Assembly: GCA_020631735.1 (NCBI GenBank)
Contig: CM036188.1
Coordinates: forward strand, 14,178,214 to 14,242,213
Source of the DNA: Saccharum officinarum
Lineage: Eukaryota; Streptophyta; Magnoliopsida; Poales; Poaceae
DNA length: 64,000 bases
Direction of reading: 5' to 3'
The notes beneath the pieces are model-generated. The model saw only the letters and a program-made list of their open reading frames with translations. It was not told where the DNA came from and made no database searches. Made by a program: the position numbers and the translations under genes. This document shows, piece after piece, positions 45,501-57,139 of the stretch (its first letter is position 1; the number at the start of each line of letters is the position of its first letter).

Positions 45501-48500
45501 CAAACGATAACTTGCATTTGTTTCTGAGTGATGACTATCGTCATGTCCTTCTGGCATCCCAAAGAGATTCATGAGCATATGCAAGAACAAGTAATCCTGC
45601 ACTTCCTCGCGAGCAGAAAAATAGCAGTGTAGAAATATAGTTATAACTCAAGTTCTACGAATCCGATGATATTGTATCTTATACCGTTGGAAAGCTTATC
45701 AAATTTACTACAACTTTATTATAGAACACTTCTCTAGATTCTGCACTTAAGGTAGTCGAAAACTGTGCACAACAGAAACTATTCTAGGTTGCGAACAGCA
45801 CAGATGCGTCGCCTTGTGATTTTCATAAATCCCAAACCATAATAACTATCAGGGTGGTTCTTACGGTCAGAGAAAAATATTGAAGTCTATTGTTGTCCAG
45901 AATTTATCTATGATTTTTTAGCATCCAAAAATAGAGATATAAGCTAAGGAAGACAGACTGCTCTAAAAAGACAGGATAAGATAAAAATGAGATTCAGAAA
46001 GATTAGAGAGATAGATAACACTAATCTTCAAGTCTTCATGCTTCTTTGCTTTGTGTTGATGAAATATAAGACATGGATCGAGTATAGCCAAAAGATGACA
46101 AGAAAGATAAAGTTTGATCTTTAGTTCTTCGTACCTCGTCGCTTGAGATTAATGATGGTAGCGGACACTACCCCACTTAACAAAGATTTTGTTCCACCTG
46201 GCAATGTCATTGAAGCAACACTTTCTTTAAGGCTGGCTGCTAATGATAAGTCCTTCACTTAAAACTTACTAAACATACTTGATATGGGGTGATGTCATCT
46301 AAGTTTTCATGAAACTAACTATAGACTTCCAACATCTCCTTCCTATGTCGTCCATGCTAACTTGTATAGAGTATGTTGAATTGAATTGAACTCCCAACTG
46401 ATGACAGCTTGAAGTGAAGACTAGTCCTGACAAATACCCGAGCTTCTTGTAGACGATCCAACAAAGCACTGATCCCAAGCAAACAACACTAGCACATGAG
46501 TAGACTTCCAATCATAGAGATAACCACTTCTTCCAAGTGAAGCACCAGGACATACGAAACCTTCATCTTGCAACACTCACAACTTTGCTACCCCTTAAGA
46601 AAAATAAACTAGGGGACACCAAAGTAACTTGCATCTCCTTTTATACTAGATAACCATAATCATCTCTAATGTAAGATTCCAAGGAAAATCAATGAGATTC
46701 AAAGATATCCAATGATATATTCACTTATACAAGATAAGGAAGTAATGCAGAAAATTTCTGGGCGAATTCCAATTTTAACAGTTCAGTAAATCTGGCATAA
46801 CTCGAGCTACAAAGATCCAAATGAAGTGATCTTTACATGGTTGGAAAGCTTATGAAATTATCTACAACTTTTATTAATAACACTTTTCTAGGTTCTGTCA
46901 TTAAATTAATCAAAAACAGAGCTTAGCCAAAACTGTTCTAGAATTCCAGACTGTGCAGTAACCTCAACTTAGAACAGGTATATCTCTTAGCTCAAAATAG
47001 ATAAAAAGATAATTCCAGTGGATTTGGAAAGATACAGAAGTCTAGTTATTCCCAGTAAAATTTCATAAATTTGTCATGTCCATATCTTGAGATATAATAG
47101 AAACATTGCAGACTGCTATAGAAATTAGCATGCGGAGTATTACGTAAAACCTACCCCACTTAACATGGATCGAGCTACTCCTCAAGACTTATACCTTCCA
47201 AGCCACCTTTGAAACACGAGAACAAGGCAACACACAAGCAACACATCAAGAAAAAACAAGCACATATCACATCATCGGTACTACACGTGCTTCTTCAACA
47301 ATGGTGGTCATCCTAAGGGAAGAGTATGGATGATGAAAAGCCATCGAACTTTTAAACAAGGTAAGATCAGAAAACTTTTGGAAAAAACAACACAAATCAA
47401 AAACCAAGGAAGTAAGAAATAATAGCTCAAAGGAAGCTATCACGGAAGGGATACAACAGGACAAGGAAGAGGAAATAGTCAAACTCAATCAGTCAAGGGA
47501 TGACCAAAAATAGTTTTATAGTAAAATAAGTTTTAGAATACGTCCAGTGCTACTTGGCATACGTCCTACAATCAACACCGCTCTGATACCACTCTGACAC
47601 ACCCGGTTTTCTAAAGGACAAAACTGGGTCAGCCATATGTGTGCCCAGAAAGTCCACACATATACCAGAATGAAAGAGTATCAGAAACAATGTTATTATA
47701 TAACGTACACATAGCTATATTAAACACTTACATCAGAGTATCGCGGAATGGTGACTAAACTTCAGGCTCCATTCTTCTCAGGGACGGCTGACTGGTGGCT
47801 CCGTATGCCAAACAGTTCTAAAAGACTTCTGGAAACTCCACTACCTCTTAGTCCTTCTTCTGAATAGCACCTTACTACACACTGAAGTGTGGGGAAATAA
47901 CAAGAGTGAGTCCATGCGAACTCAACAAATATATCATGGGGTTCATGAGGCTCAAAAAGGCTAGACACTGTTTGACTGCATTTAGCTTTTAGTCATCATA
48001 TAATTAGCAATTGAGTAGCATCAAGGTAATCTAAATTCCATTAATGAATCAATGATCAATTGTAATAAGGATAATGAATAGCATTAACATGAGCATAATA
48101 ATAATCAACAGTAATTAAGCATGATATAACAATGGTGATCATCTATCTGTAAATGTTCTAATGCCGCTCGTATCCGTGAGCACGGCTAGTATATACCAGT
48201 TTTTAACTCTGCGCAAAGGTGTACACTTTCACTGTGAGTCATAACTTCCAAATGCATGGGTTCGCGACTCCCCAAAACACCAGAAATCATATAAAGTCAC
48301 TTAAAGGTTCGTCTAACAAGTTAGGGCCATTAGATTCACTCGGCAGACAGATGTAGGAACCCCTTTTTAAATGGCACACTTCCTTCTTGTCTATACTCAT
48401 TGACTAGAGGCTGTCCTACACCCAACGTGGCAAGCCATTCTTACGCCATTTAAGGTAAACACTAACAAGCTAGAAAAGGTCCTTTAAGCAACTAAAGCTA

Positions 48501-48761
48501 GAGCCATATAGCCCTCACAGCTGTATTGTATGTCCCAGATGATCACGTACAGATAAATCCTTATGGAGAGAAACCAGAGCATCAAAATAACCCACATGAT
48601 CTAGCCCCCATTTCAACAGTAATAAAATCATCTTAATGGTTGATTGCTTAATCCATTAATCAAAATTACAAGATCATTGTTCATGATTAAGTACTAGCAA
48701 TAACTACCCCAAAATACATCCCTAAGGTTGACAAGGAATCAAAATAACAATCACTAAGTTA
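42595..48761 (-). mobile_element. Non-coding LTR element B2 (minus strand, right end lost in gap)
   Basis: The plus-strand order is complete 3' LTR (42595-45156, 2562 bp), internal region (45157-47594) and partial 5' LTR (47595-48761). The polypurine 14-mer CTACCCCACTTAAC occurs at 45160, 46168 and 47151, as in B1. There is no gag or pol frame. From 44392 to 48761 it is nearly identical to 4845-9220, with scattered single-base differences and short indels (for example an extra GGT unit at 4908-4920, and an 8-versus-4-base repeat difference near 6840 and 46384). LTR-specific variants are shared position by position, so B1 and B2 are copies of one insertion. Confidence 0.88.
47580..47591 (-). 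other. Primer-binding site of B2
   Basis: GCTCTGATACCA, complementary to TGGTATCAGAGC, lies 3 bases before the LTR boundary at 47595. Confidence 0.88.
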
Positions 48762-48861
48762 NNNNNNNNNNNNNNNNNNNNNNNNNNNNNNNNNNNNNNN
48801 NNNNNNNNNNNNNNNNNNNNNNNNNNNNNNNNNNNNNNNNNNNNNNNNNNNNNNNNNNNNN
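48762..48861. other. Assembly gap (100 N)
   Basis: A run of exactly 100 N between the right LTR of B2 and a diverged LTR of the same family. The true size is unknown. Confidence 0.99.
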
Positions 48862-51800
48862 TTACTTACTATATTAACACTTACAACTATCAGAGTATCG
48901 CAGAACGGTCACTAATCTTTTCTTCAGGCTCCAACATCACAGGGACGGCTGACTGGGGGCTCCGTATGCCAAACACTTCTGAAAAGACTTTTGAAAACTC
49001 CACTACACTTCCATCCTTCTTCTAAGCAGCACCTTACTACACATTGGAGTGTAGGGAAATAGCAAGAGTGAGTCCATATCGAACTCAACAAATATAACAT
49101 GGGTTCATGAGGCTCAAAGGCATATCATAGGTTTATCAGCATATAGCTTTTAATTAGCATTATTTCAGTATATCAATAATATCAAATCAATGTAACAATA
49201 AACATATGATCCATGTGAAATGATTAACGAATAGCAAAAACATATTCATTATTAATGATCAACTATTCCATAAGGGTCTAAGGCCACTCGTGACGTGAGC
49301 ACGGCTGTTATAACAGTTTTACACTCTGCAGAGGTTATACACTTTCACTGCGAGTCATGTTTACCCATATGCCCGGGATCGCGACTCCCAAAACACTTCC
49401 AAGGTGAGCAGGCAGGAAAACACTATGAAGCTTTTTAAAGGTTCGTAACAAGTTAGGGCCATTAGATTTCACTCGGCAAACAGATGTAGAGCCCCCTTCC
49501 TGATGGCACAATAACACGCAGCCTATACACATGAGGACAGAGGCCGCACTATACCCGATTCGTCAAGTCATTCTTACGCCATAAAGGAATACCACTAACA
49601 AGCTAGAAAAGGTCCTCATACTTGACTAAAGCCATAGCCATTATAGCCCTCACAGTTGTACTGTAAGTCCGGATTTTCGCTTACAGATAAGTCCTTATGG
49701 AGAGTAACGAGAGCACCAAGTAACCCCATGCTCTAGTACCCTTTAACAGTAATAAAAATCATCTTTATTGTTTATTGCATATTCCATTAGTCAAATTACA
49801 TGATCATAGTTCATGTTAAGCACTAGCAATACTAATCCATGCAATATAATAGGTATCAAGAATAAGATCAACACTAAGTCATCCTTAACAAGGAAACATA
49901 TGCATAATGATATTATTTGCTTTTGTATAGGATAACAAGGATAATCCATGCTATACTTGCCTTAGAACTTGCTTTATACCCAAAGCAACTTGCTCTGAAA
50001 AGCCTCAACTTAATCTTTCATTTGCAACTTTTGCACTCAGTTTCTGGTCTTCATCTTCGGATCTTCGAAGCTCACAATAGTCTTTCTTCTACTCGTAGAT
50101 CATAGCAACCCAGCACACTAACAGGCATACAAGGAAACAAATAGGGACAACTAAGAACAATACACCACACAAGAAAACAGCGTACTAAAAGAGAGCTACC
50201 GCTACGTCACGAGAATACAAGAAACGCCAATAACGGAACTACGAAGGAAAAGAAACGACTACCGAGAGTTTATATTATAAAAGAAACAATTACACGCTTA
50301 ATTTTCTTAATTGAATAAAAACCACGTGATAGTTATTAACTCAGATTACTTAAATTATATTCTAATTCCAAGCTGAGTTAAGACCAATCTTATTTTATAA
50401 ATATTGCCGTAGGGATTAAGCAAGTTCAACTTAAAGTTCGCAATATGAAAAGGGACACGTGCATACTTAACAGTGCCTAATATATACAACTTGTTTAAAC
50501 TAAGTAATAAGAAATTAAGAATGCATTTATGTAGCAATTAATCATATTAATATTTGTATAGAAAAACCTTTAAGTACATCACCTATGTTGCTTTTATTTA
50601 GAACCAAGTTTGCATGGTAATTAATCAAAGTAATAGGATTAATCTAATCAACATGTGACATAGTAAATGACATTGTTCACGTGTAGCTAACATAGGCATG
50701 GTCACAAAGCAAAAAGGCGGAACTACAACCCTCAGTTAGTTTTTAATTAAAAATATTAAATCAATATTAATCAAATTACATTTATATTATATAAAAGAAA
50801 CAACTACACGATTGATTATTTCGATTAAGTGAAACTAGGTGAAGCATTCAGATTACAGAAATCTCATATTAACTAAAAGGCCGAGTTAAATCTAGTCATA
50901 CTTTGGTTACAAATATTTCAATGTCTTTTATATACCGATTATTCTTTAGCTTGCAAAAACAAAGTAAATTATGAGAACATCTAATTTGAATTTAATACAA
51001 TTGTGTTCAAGCTAACAAATTTAATTAACAGAACACAATAGGTAGATATTAATCACAACTATATGTATATTTATTTTTTTAATGAAAAGCCGAGACTTAA
51101 ACATAGCTTGTTTTAAATTGCAAAAGCAAGATACATCCACGTTATTCCAACTAATATTAAATAAATTCAGATAACATGTCGCATGTAAAACGCAGTTGCT
51201 ATACCGTCAGTACGAACACGACGGAAAAGAGTCAAATTAAACAGAGCTAAAATAACTGAGATAAAATGACAATGAGTTCAGGGCAAGGATAGACATATGA
51301 GTACCTACGAGTGCAGAGATTCAATGGACATTCTATGTAGTTAGAAAATTATATCTCGAGGACATAGAAAAGATAAATTTTCTCAGAACCGAGGGATAGA
51401 TAGAGATTGATCATTTATTATGCATGAATGACATGAGCATGACATCTGCACAATTTTTAATGAATAAAATAATGGACAATGAGATGTGCGTCTCACCAAA
51501 TTATGCATGCATGACGCTTGCTACCTGTGTCAAGGTGACGAGAGAAATAGCATCTGCTTCCTGCTGTTGGACAGGAACTGGATGATTGTGAGTTGCAGAG
51601 GGAGAACGGTGTCCCCCGCTTCATGCGGAGAGTAGACGATCAGTCCACGAGATGATGCTGGTAGGAGTCCGGCTTCTACTCAGCTACGGACAAACAGAAC
51701 TCTGGCGGGTCTTCAAGAAGTCGTCGACGGATGCTACGACTTAGGCGGCCACTAGTAGTTCGCCAGCGAGCACGGTGAAGGGCCTACGGACCATGTTTTG

Positions 51801-52859
51801 ACCAAAGGCACAGGGAGAAAGAACGGATGATCGCAAAATCACAAGAACGAGTTATTACACTAGGTTGCTTTTAATTAAAAATGCATTAAATAAATATTGC
51901 ACGAAAATCAATAAATTCATGATTAGGTGACACGATATACATCAGCACTACTACGTAGAGCGCAACTATACGAAACTAACACAACTGAAACGGAGCAAAA
52001 CGAAATTAAAACGAAGAAACGATAAAGATATTACGAACCAGTGGCAGAACCGCAAATACTTCATCTTCTACCTCCATCCATCCGAAGGCCTCGGCCTGGG
52101 GGCGACAAAAGAAGGAGGAGAAATATTTAATTTACTACACGAGAGATTTCCCAAACTAGGGGCTCCTCTACGGTAGTTTTGGTGTGCTTTTACCCAAGGG
52201 ATAGGTACGTATATATAGGGAGAAAAACTCTCCATCTCCATGTCAACTAGCGATACGGTGCTAATTGACGTTGCACCATCCACCTTTACTAATAGGCCTA
52301 ATTAATTATTAAAGCCCATTAGTAAATAAAGACATGGGCCTTTAGGCAGGAGGAAATCTGAGATATTTTATTATTTTCGGAATTAATTAATTTCATGGAT
52401 AAAATAATTCTAGAAAAGTCCAGAATTGAATTTTAAGCCACGAAAAATACCTCGAAGGCTCCGAAAATTTAGGGAAAATTCTCAGAGATATTTTAGAATG
52501 AGACGAACCCAAATAAAGTATTTGGAGCTCATGAAAAGATTGATGAAGAGATCAAGGAAAAAGATTAAGCTCACGGAAATTGAAATTTTAAATCCAGAAA
52601 ATACCAAAAAGTTTTCCGATGAGAAGCAAACGTCGTCCTATGGTAATTTAAAAATAAAAGCACTCACCAACACCCAAGACAAGCATCACACAAACACCAC
52701 ATTATCAAATTAATATGAAAAAGTTTAAAACCAAAATTTTCTATATTTAAATTAGCAGCAACTTAACTTATCTAATAAATTTATTCAAATATTAAAATCA
52801 TTTATTTTATTTAGTGTTTTCCAAGCACAACCCAAAATTAAAAATTTTGGGGTGTGACA
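48862..52859 (-). repeat. Diverged, enlarged B-type LTR (B3)
   Basis: The left part (48862 to about 50160) follows the B LTR from near its position 100, for example CGGAACGG-like, GGGACGGCTGACTGG and GAGCACGGCTGTTATA. The right part (about 51940-52859) also matches, ending GGGGTGTGACA at 52859. Between them is about 1.7 kb not seen in B1 or B2, containing internal repeats around TATAAAAGAAACAA(T/C)TACACG (50276 and 50796) and a GC-richer block at 51530-51810. No primer site or internal region follows on the right, so this is the outer end of a minus-strand element or a solo LTR. Confidence 0.65.
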
Positions 52860-53761
52860 AGAAAATAATCTAATTCCTCACGAGATCACAGATCGGGACG
52901 AATCAAGAGCTAGGGTTCGTTTTAGGGAGATTTTTTCGTGTTCCTTTGATTTCCGTTGACTCGCATCAAATTGGGTGATGATCTTTTAGGAGTAGCCTAT
53001 AAACCTTGTGACAAGACTTTCTAAAAAATTTCAAGTCAATCCAAGGTGATTTGATCGAGTTTTAGGCTTGTTTTTTGAAGTTGCAGAAAACTGCTCGGTG
53101 ATACTGGGCGTGTCCGGTGTCAAGTATTCTCGACTTTCGAGTTTTGAGCTCAAATTTTGTGGAGACCTTCCCTATGGTGTCTAGAAGCTAGGGTTAAAAT
53201 CTCATGATTTTCGGACACCGTTTGATGGGGTTTTTGAGTTTTCTCCCAAAGTCGCTGTGTGCTGTCCAGCATACCGGACGTGTCCGGTATTGACACTTCG
53301 AACGTGTCCGACAGGCACACCGGACGTGTTCGGTAGGCACACCGGACGTGTCCGGTTTTCCTGACAGCAATTAGACTAGCCGGTGTTTTTGTCCGCTGCT
53401 TGTGCATTTGAGCTCAGTTTTGCGTCCCGTTTGTTGTGTTGGTTTCCTATCATTCCGTAGATCCTATCTAGGTGTTTTTGTCACCGGTTGGCTTGAGTAT
53501 CCGAGATTTGAGACCTTGCTTCTTCTCCATAGAAGTGGAGTGTCTCGTTTTCTCGTCTATCGGTTAGGTGCTCGTTTGCTCTTCGGTTCGTTTGCTTTGT
53601 GGTGACCCACTGTGTTTCAAGGAAACATCCACCCTTCTCTAGGGTCGTGGTCATCACGGTTTCGGTGTTTGCTTCTTGGGGTTGAATTGAGGACAGCAGT
53701 CGAAAGTTTCGAAAGAAATTTACGGCTCCCATTCATCCCCTCTGGTCACCGTTTCCGGTCC
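52860..53761. repeat. Repeat arm C2
   Basis: It is a diverged direct relative of 17840-18560. Shared landmarks are AATTCCTCACGAG, GTTGACT(C/T)...TTGGG(C/T)GATGA and GTCGAAAGTTTCGAAAGAAA. It carries four units around ACCGGACGTGTCCGGT (53272-53356). It abuts the LINE cassette at 53762 and an outward B3 LTR on its left, which seems to have inserted into it. Confidence 0.55.
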
Positions 53762-54679
53762 TTCGTTCTGGGAATCAGAAAGCTGCCGCGAGCGTGATGG
53801 GCTCCGTCAGAGACGTGGTGCACGCGTAGGGTTCCCCTAGCTGAAAGACGAGCTGAGCACCATGGACGCCGTGCTAGCTGCAGCCTGCAGAGGTTCGCAT
53901 GACAAGTAGGATGACCAGATCGATCCACTACCACTAGTCAGATATTATGACAGTTCCTTTTATGCAGACACACTGAATTTGCGTCGTTGCCATTCTTGCA
54001 TGTGCTAGGATGCAACGTAACTTTAACTACCTTTTGTGTTAAGCAAAAATTGTTTGAGCCACGTATGCGTCTTCTATACAATGGATCCATAGGACGAATG
54101 GTACGATTCCAGTGACGGCCGAGTCAATCATGTTAGATTGTTGGTCAGAGGATGACAACTTGATTTATTATGGTTAATTGAAGGGTCCTCGCAACAAGTG
54201 TCACCATAATCTAAAGCTATGGCTTAGAGGAAATGCACATTGAAAATTCTTGAAGCTGCCCTGCATAGGGGGAAATCTATGTATATACTCCCTCTGTATT
54301 GGATTTAGAAGTCGTTTAGGACAGCGACACGGTCTCCAAAACACAACTTTGATCTCTTGTTTTTATAAAAAATATTTATGAAAAAGTGATATATGTATAT
54401 TTTTATGAAAGTATTTTTCAAGACAAATCTATTCATATAATTTTTACATTTGCAAACTCAATAACTTAAAAGTTATTGATGATTTATATTCCCAATGTTT
54501 GACCCAAACCTTATCCAAAACGACTTCTAAATCTGATACAGAGGGAGTAGATAAAAAACCAGATAGATCAATAATTGATAAGTTTATCACAACTAGCGAG
54601 GTAGAGGTATTACATAGTATCTATAAAACCTGTTATGTTAGATAATGAATAAAGTGGAAAACATGTAAATTAATATAAC
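53762..54679 (+). repeat. Non-LINE part of cassette copy 2
   Basis: This is the reverse complement of about 20741-21408 with small differences, interrupted by a MITE at 54288-54547. No coding domain is recognised. Confidence 0.65.
54288..54547. mobile_element. Stowaway MITE private to cassette copy 2 (260 bp)
   Basis: The ends CTCCCTCTGTATTGG and CTGATACAGAGGGAG belong to a long inverted pair with AGAAGTCGTTT / AAACGACTTCT, flanked by TA (54286-54287, 54548-54549). Copy 1 shows the unfilled site near 20868-20880, reading GTATATAGATAAA in the copy 2 sense. The insertion therefore came after the cassette duplication. Confidence 0.87.
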
Positions 54680-56389
54680 TAGCTTTGGTAGATCGCATCG
54701 CTGCTCTCCACCGCCTCGTCACGGATTCTTCTGAATGGACAGGCTGAACTGCCAATTCGGCACAAGCGAGGTGTTCGCCAGGGGGATTCACTCTCACCCA
54801 TGCTCTTCATCTTGGCCATGGAGGTGCTCGGCCGCCTTTTCGCCTTAGCAAGAATGCAAGATCCGAGGGGATCATCCGAGATTTGGACACAACGGCATTG
54901 AAACACCACTGAAGCCTCTATGCAGATGATGTGATTGTTTTCATCCACCCATACACTAGCGAGCGAGGCGGCGGCGATCAAAGAAATCCTCAAAATTTTT
55001 GGGGAAGCCTCCGGTCTACGGATAAACCTCAGCAAGTGCTCCATCACTCCGGTGTACGGCGCCGACCAGGCGATGCCTGAACTGCAGCAGATTCTCGGCT
55101 GCCAGGTTGTGGAATTCCCGACCAAGTACCTTGGCCTACCCCTTGGCACGAGGAAGATTTCGAAGACCTATGTCCAACAGACAGTGGATGCTGTCTCCAG
55201 GAAGCTCCTGCCGTGCCATGGCTCGCTCATGGCAAGGAGTGGGTGATTGGTTTGGATCAAATCCGTGTTGACGGCGGAACCGATTTACTGCATGCCAACA
55301 TGGCCCTTGTTTAGATTGGGAAAAAATTTCAAACCGATGAATAGTACCACTTTCGTCTTATTTGACAAATATTGTCCAATCGTGGACCAACTAGGCTCAA
55401 AAGATTCATCTCGTGATTTACAACTAAACTGTGTAATTAGTTATTTTTTTTACCTACATTTAATACTCCATGTAAGCAGTTAAAAATTGATGTGATGGAG
55501 AGAGAGTGAAAAAACTTGGAATTTTGATGTCATCTAAACAAGGGATGGATTTGATCCAAACACGATTGTTTTGTTGTTTGTATTTAATGCAAGCTGAGCA
55601 CGGATTTCTATGGGCACGTCAGGAGATCAACGCGATCCGCAGAAGATTTCTGTGGACAGGGACGGATGGCTCCATCAGAGGCAGATGTATGGTCTCTTGG
55701 GCCATCATTTTGCCTGCCCAAAGAGCTGGGTGGACTCGTCATTCCGGATCTCAGGTTATCCAGTATCACCCTGCAAACCAAGTGGTTGTGGCTACAACAT
55801 ACTAACACGCACCATGCCTGGTCTGAGCTATCGATCGAGACCGCACCCAAGGTCCTCGCCTTCTTCAACGCCTCAACTTATATGGTGCTGGGGACGACCA
55901 TCAAACCAAGTTCTAGACAGGGCATTGGTTGGACAGACAGGCCATCAAAGACATCGCACCAATTCTGATCGGGTTTGTCGATCGCCAGGTAGTGCGTAGG
56001 GAAACAATGGCGTCCGCTCTGCCCAATGGTAACTGGATCACGCAAATCTCTGGAGGCCTATCCATTGCGGAAATCCAGGAGTACCTACGGATATGGGATT
56101 TCGTGCAGGGCATTCAACTAAATGAGGCCCCTGATACTCTTATATGGCGATGGACAGCTGATGGACCTACACTTCGCGATCGACGTACAAGGCTCTTCAC
56201 ATTGCGCCGCTGCCAATGCCGGGATGCAAGCGGATTTGGTGTACCTGGGCACCACTCAGAGTTAAGATCTTTCTTTGGCTCGCGTTACGGAGGAGGCATT
56301 GGATGGCAGATAGACTACAGCGCCATGGTCTACCGACAGCCGTGAACTGCTTCCTTTGTGACCAGCAACCGGAGACCATCGACAACATC
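54680..56389 (+). pseudogene. Truncated L1-type LINE reverse transcriptase, cassette copy 2
   Basis: On the plus strand: RGVRQGDSLSP and FILAMEVLGRL-like (about 54760-54840), the catalytic box YADDVIVF (54919-54942), INLSKCSITPVYG and KYLGLPLGTRK (55020-55160), then zf-RVT with FLWLALRRRHWMADRL and CFLCDQQPET (56250-56385). Stops and frameshifts interrupt it, a MITE lies at 55302-55544, and a deletion of about 35-40 bases near 55820 separates it from copy 1. The endonuclease half and ORF1 are missing, so the copy is dead. Confidence 0.82.
55302..55544. mobile_element. GGCCCTTGTTTAG-type MITE private to cassette copy 2
   Basis: GGCCCTTGTTTAGATTGG starts the segment and TCATCTAAACAAGGG ends it, an inverted pair. 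Interior blocks GTGTAATTAGTTATTTTTTT and ACATTTAATACTCCATG match MITEs at 11931-12248 and, inverted, 19225-19509. Copy 1 lacks it (around 20110-20116). The target duplication is unclear because bases at the edge have changed. Confidence 0.78.
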
Positions 56390-56658
56390 CACTACAAGTA
56401 ACATTTCATCTTTTGACATTTTCATCCATTTATAATGTCACAAGTTGAGTGTCTATAATGACAACTTATGACATTTACGTAGTAATTTTATGATATAAAA
56501 AACAGTTATGACATCAGGTTAATGTCATAACTGATGTCATAACTGTTTTTGATGACATAAAACCACTGCGTAAACATCACAAGTTGTCATTATAGACATT
56601 CAACTTGTGACATTATAAATGGATGAAAATGTCAAAAGATGAAAGGTTTCTTGTAGTG
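56390..56658. mobile_element. CACTA-type MITE (269 bp hairpin), copy 2
   Basis: The ends are CACTACAAGTAACA and GTTTCTTGTAGTG, flanked by the 3-bp duplication ATC (56387-56389, 56659-56661). It sits at the same site in the LINE as 18684-18952, so it was inherited with the cassette. Both arms pair along nearly their full length. Confidence 0.85.
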
Positions 56659-57139
56659 ATCTTGGCTTCATGCTCATACTCAGAACATTCTAGCGGTGCT
56701 CAGCGTCAACGCCACACGGGTGGGAGACCACTCATGGCGGCTGTGTTGGCACGGGCAAGCAAGTGAAGGACCGGAAACGGCGACCAGAAGAGGGTGAATA
56801 GGAGCCTCAAATTTCTTTCGAGACTTTCGACCGCTGTCCTAAATTCAACCCCAAAAAGGCGCACAGACAAGAGCTACAAAAACACGAGCCACCAAGAGTT
56901 AAGAGACCCTAAAGACGTTCCTTAGATCCCTAGAAACCCAATGCAAAAGACGGAACTCGAAACGAAAACCGAACGGGCGAGAAACGGATCAGAACAACAT
57001 AGACCGCGAGCTTCGGACAGTCCACTACAGTACCGCGGACAGTCCGCTACAGTACCGCGGACAGTCCGCCGGTCAAAAATCTAAAAACGAACTTTGCGGA
57101 AGTAGTTCTGTTCTCGACTGAAAAACCACTACTACAGTA
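56659..57139 (-). repeat. Repeat arm C (inverted), interrupted by element A2
   Basis: Reverse complement of about 18181-18683, including the end of the LINE fragment, TGTTGGCACGGGCAAGC, the TTTCGAAAGTTTCGAC-like block (in this copy CTTTCGACCG) and CGGACAGTCCG units at 57012-57070. Homology stops at 57139, where the A2 LTR begins; the break point corresponds to 18181 in copy 1, which lacks the A element. Confidence 0.75.
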
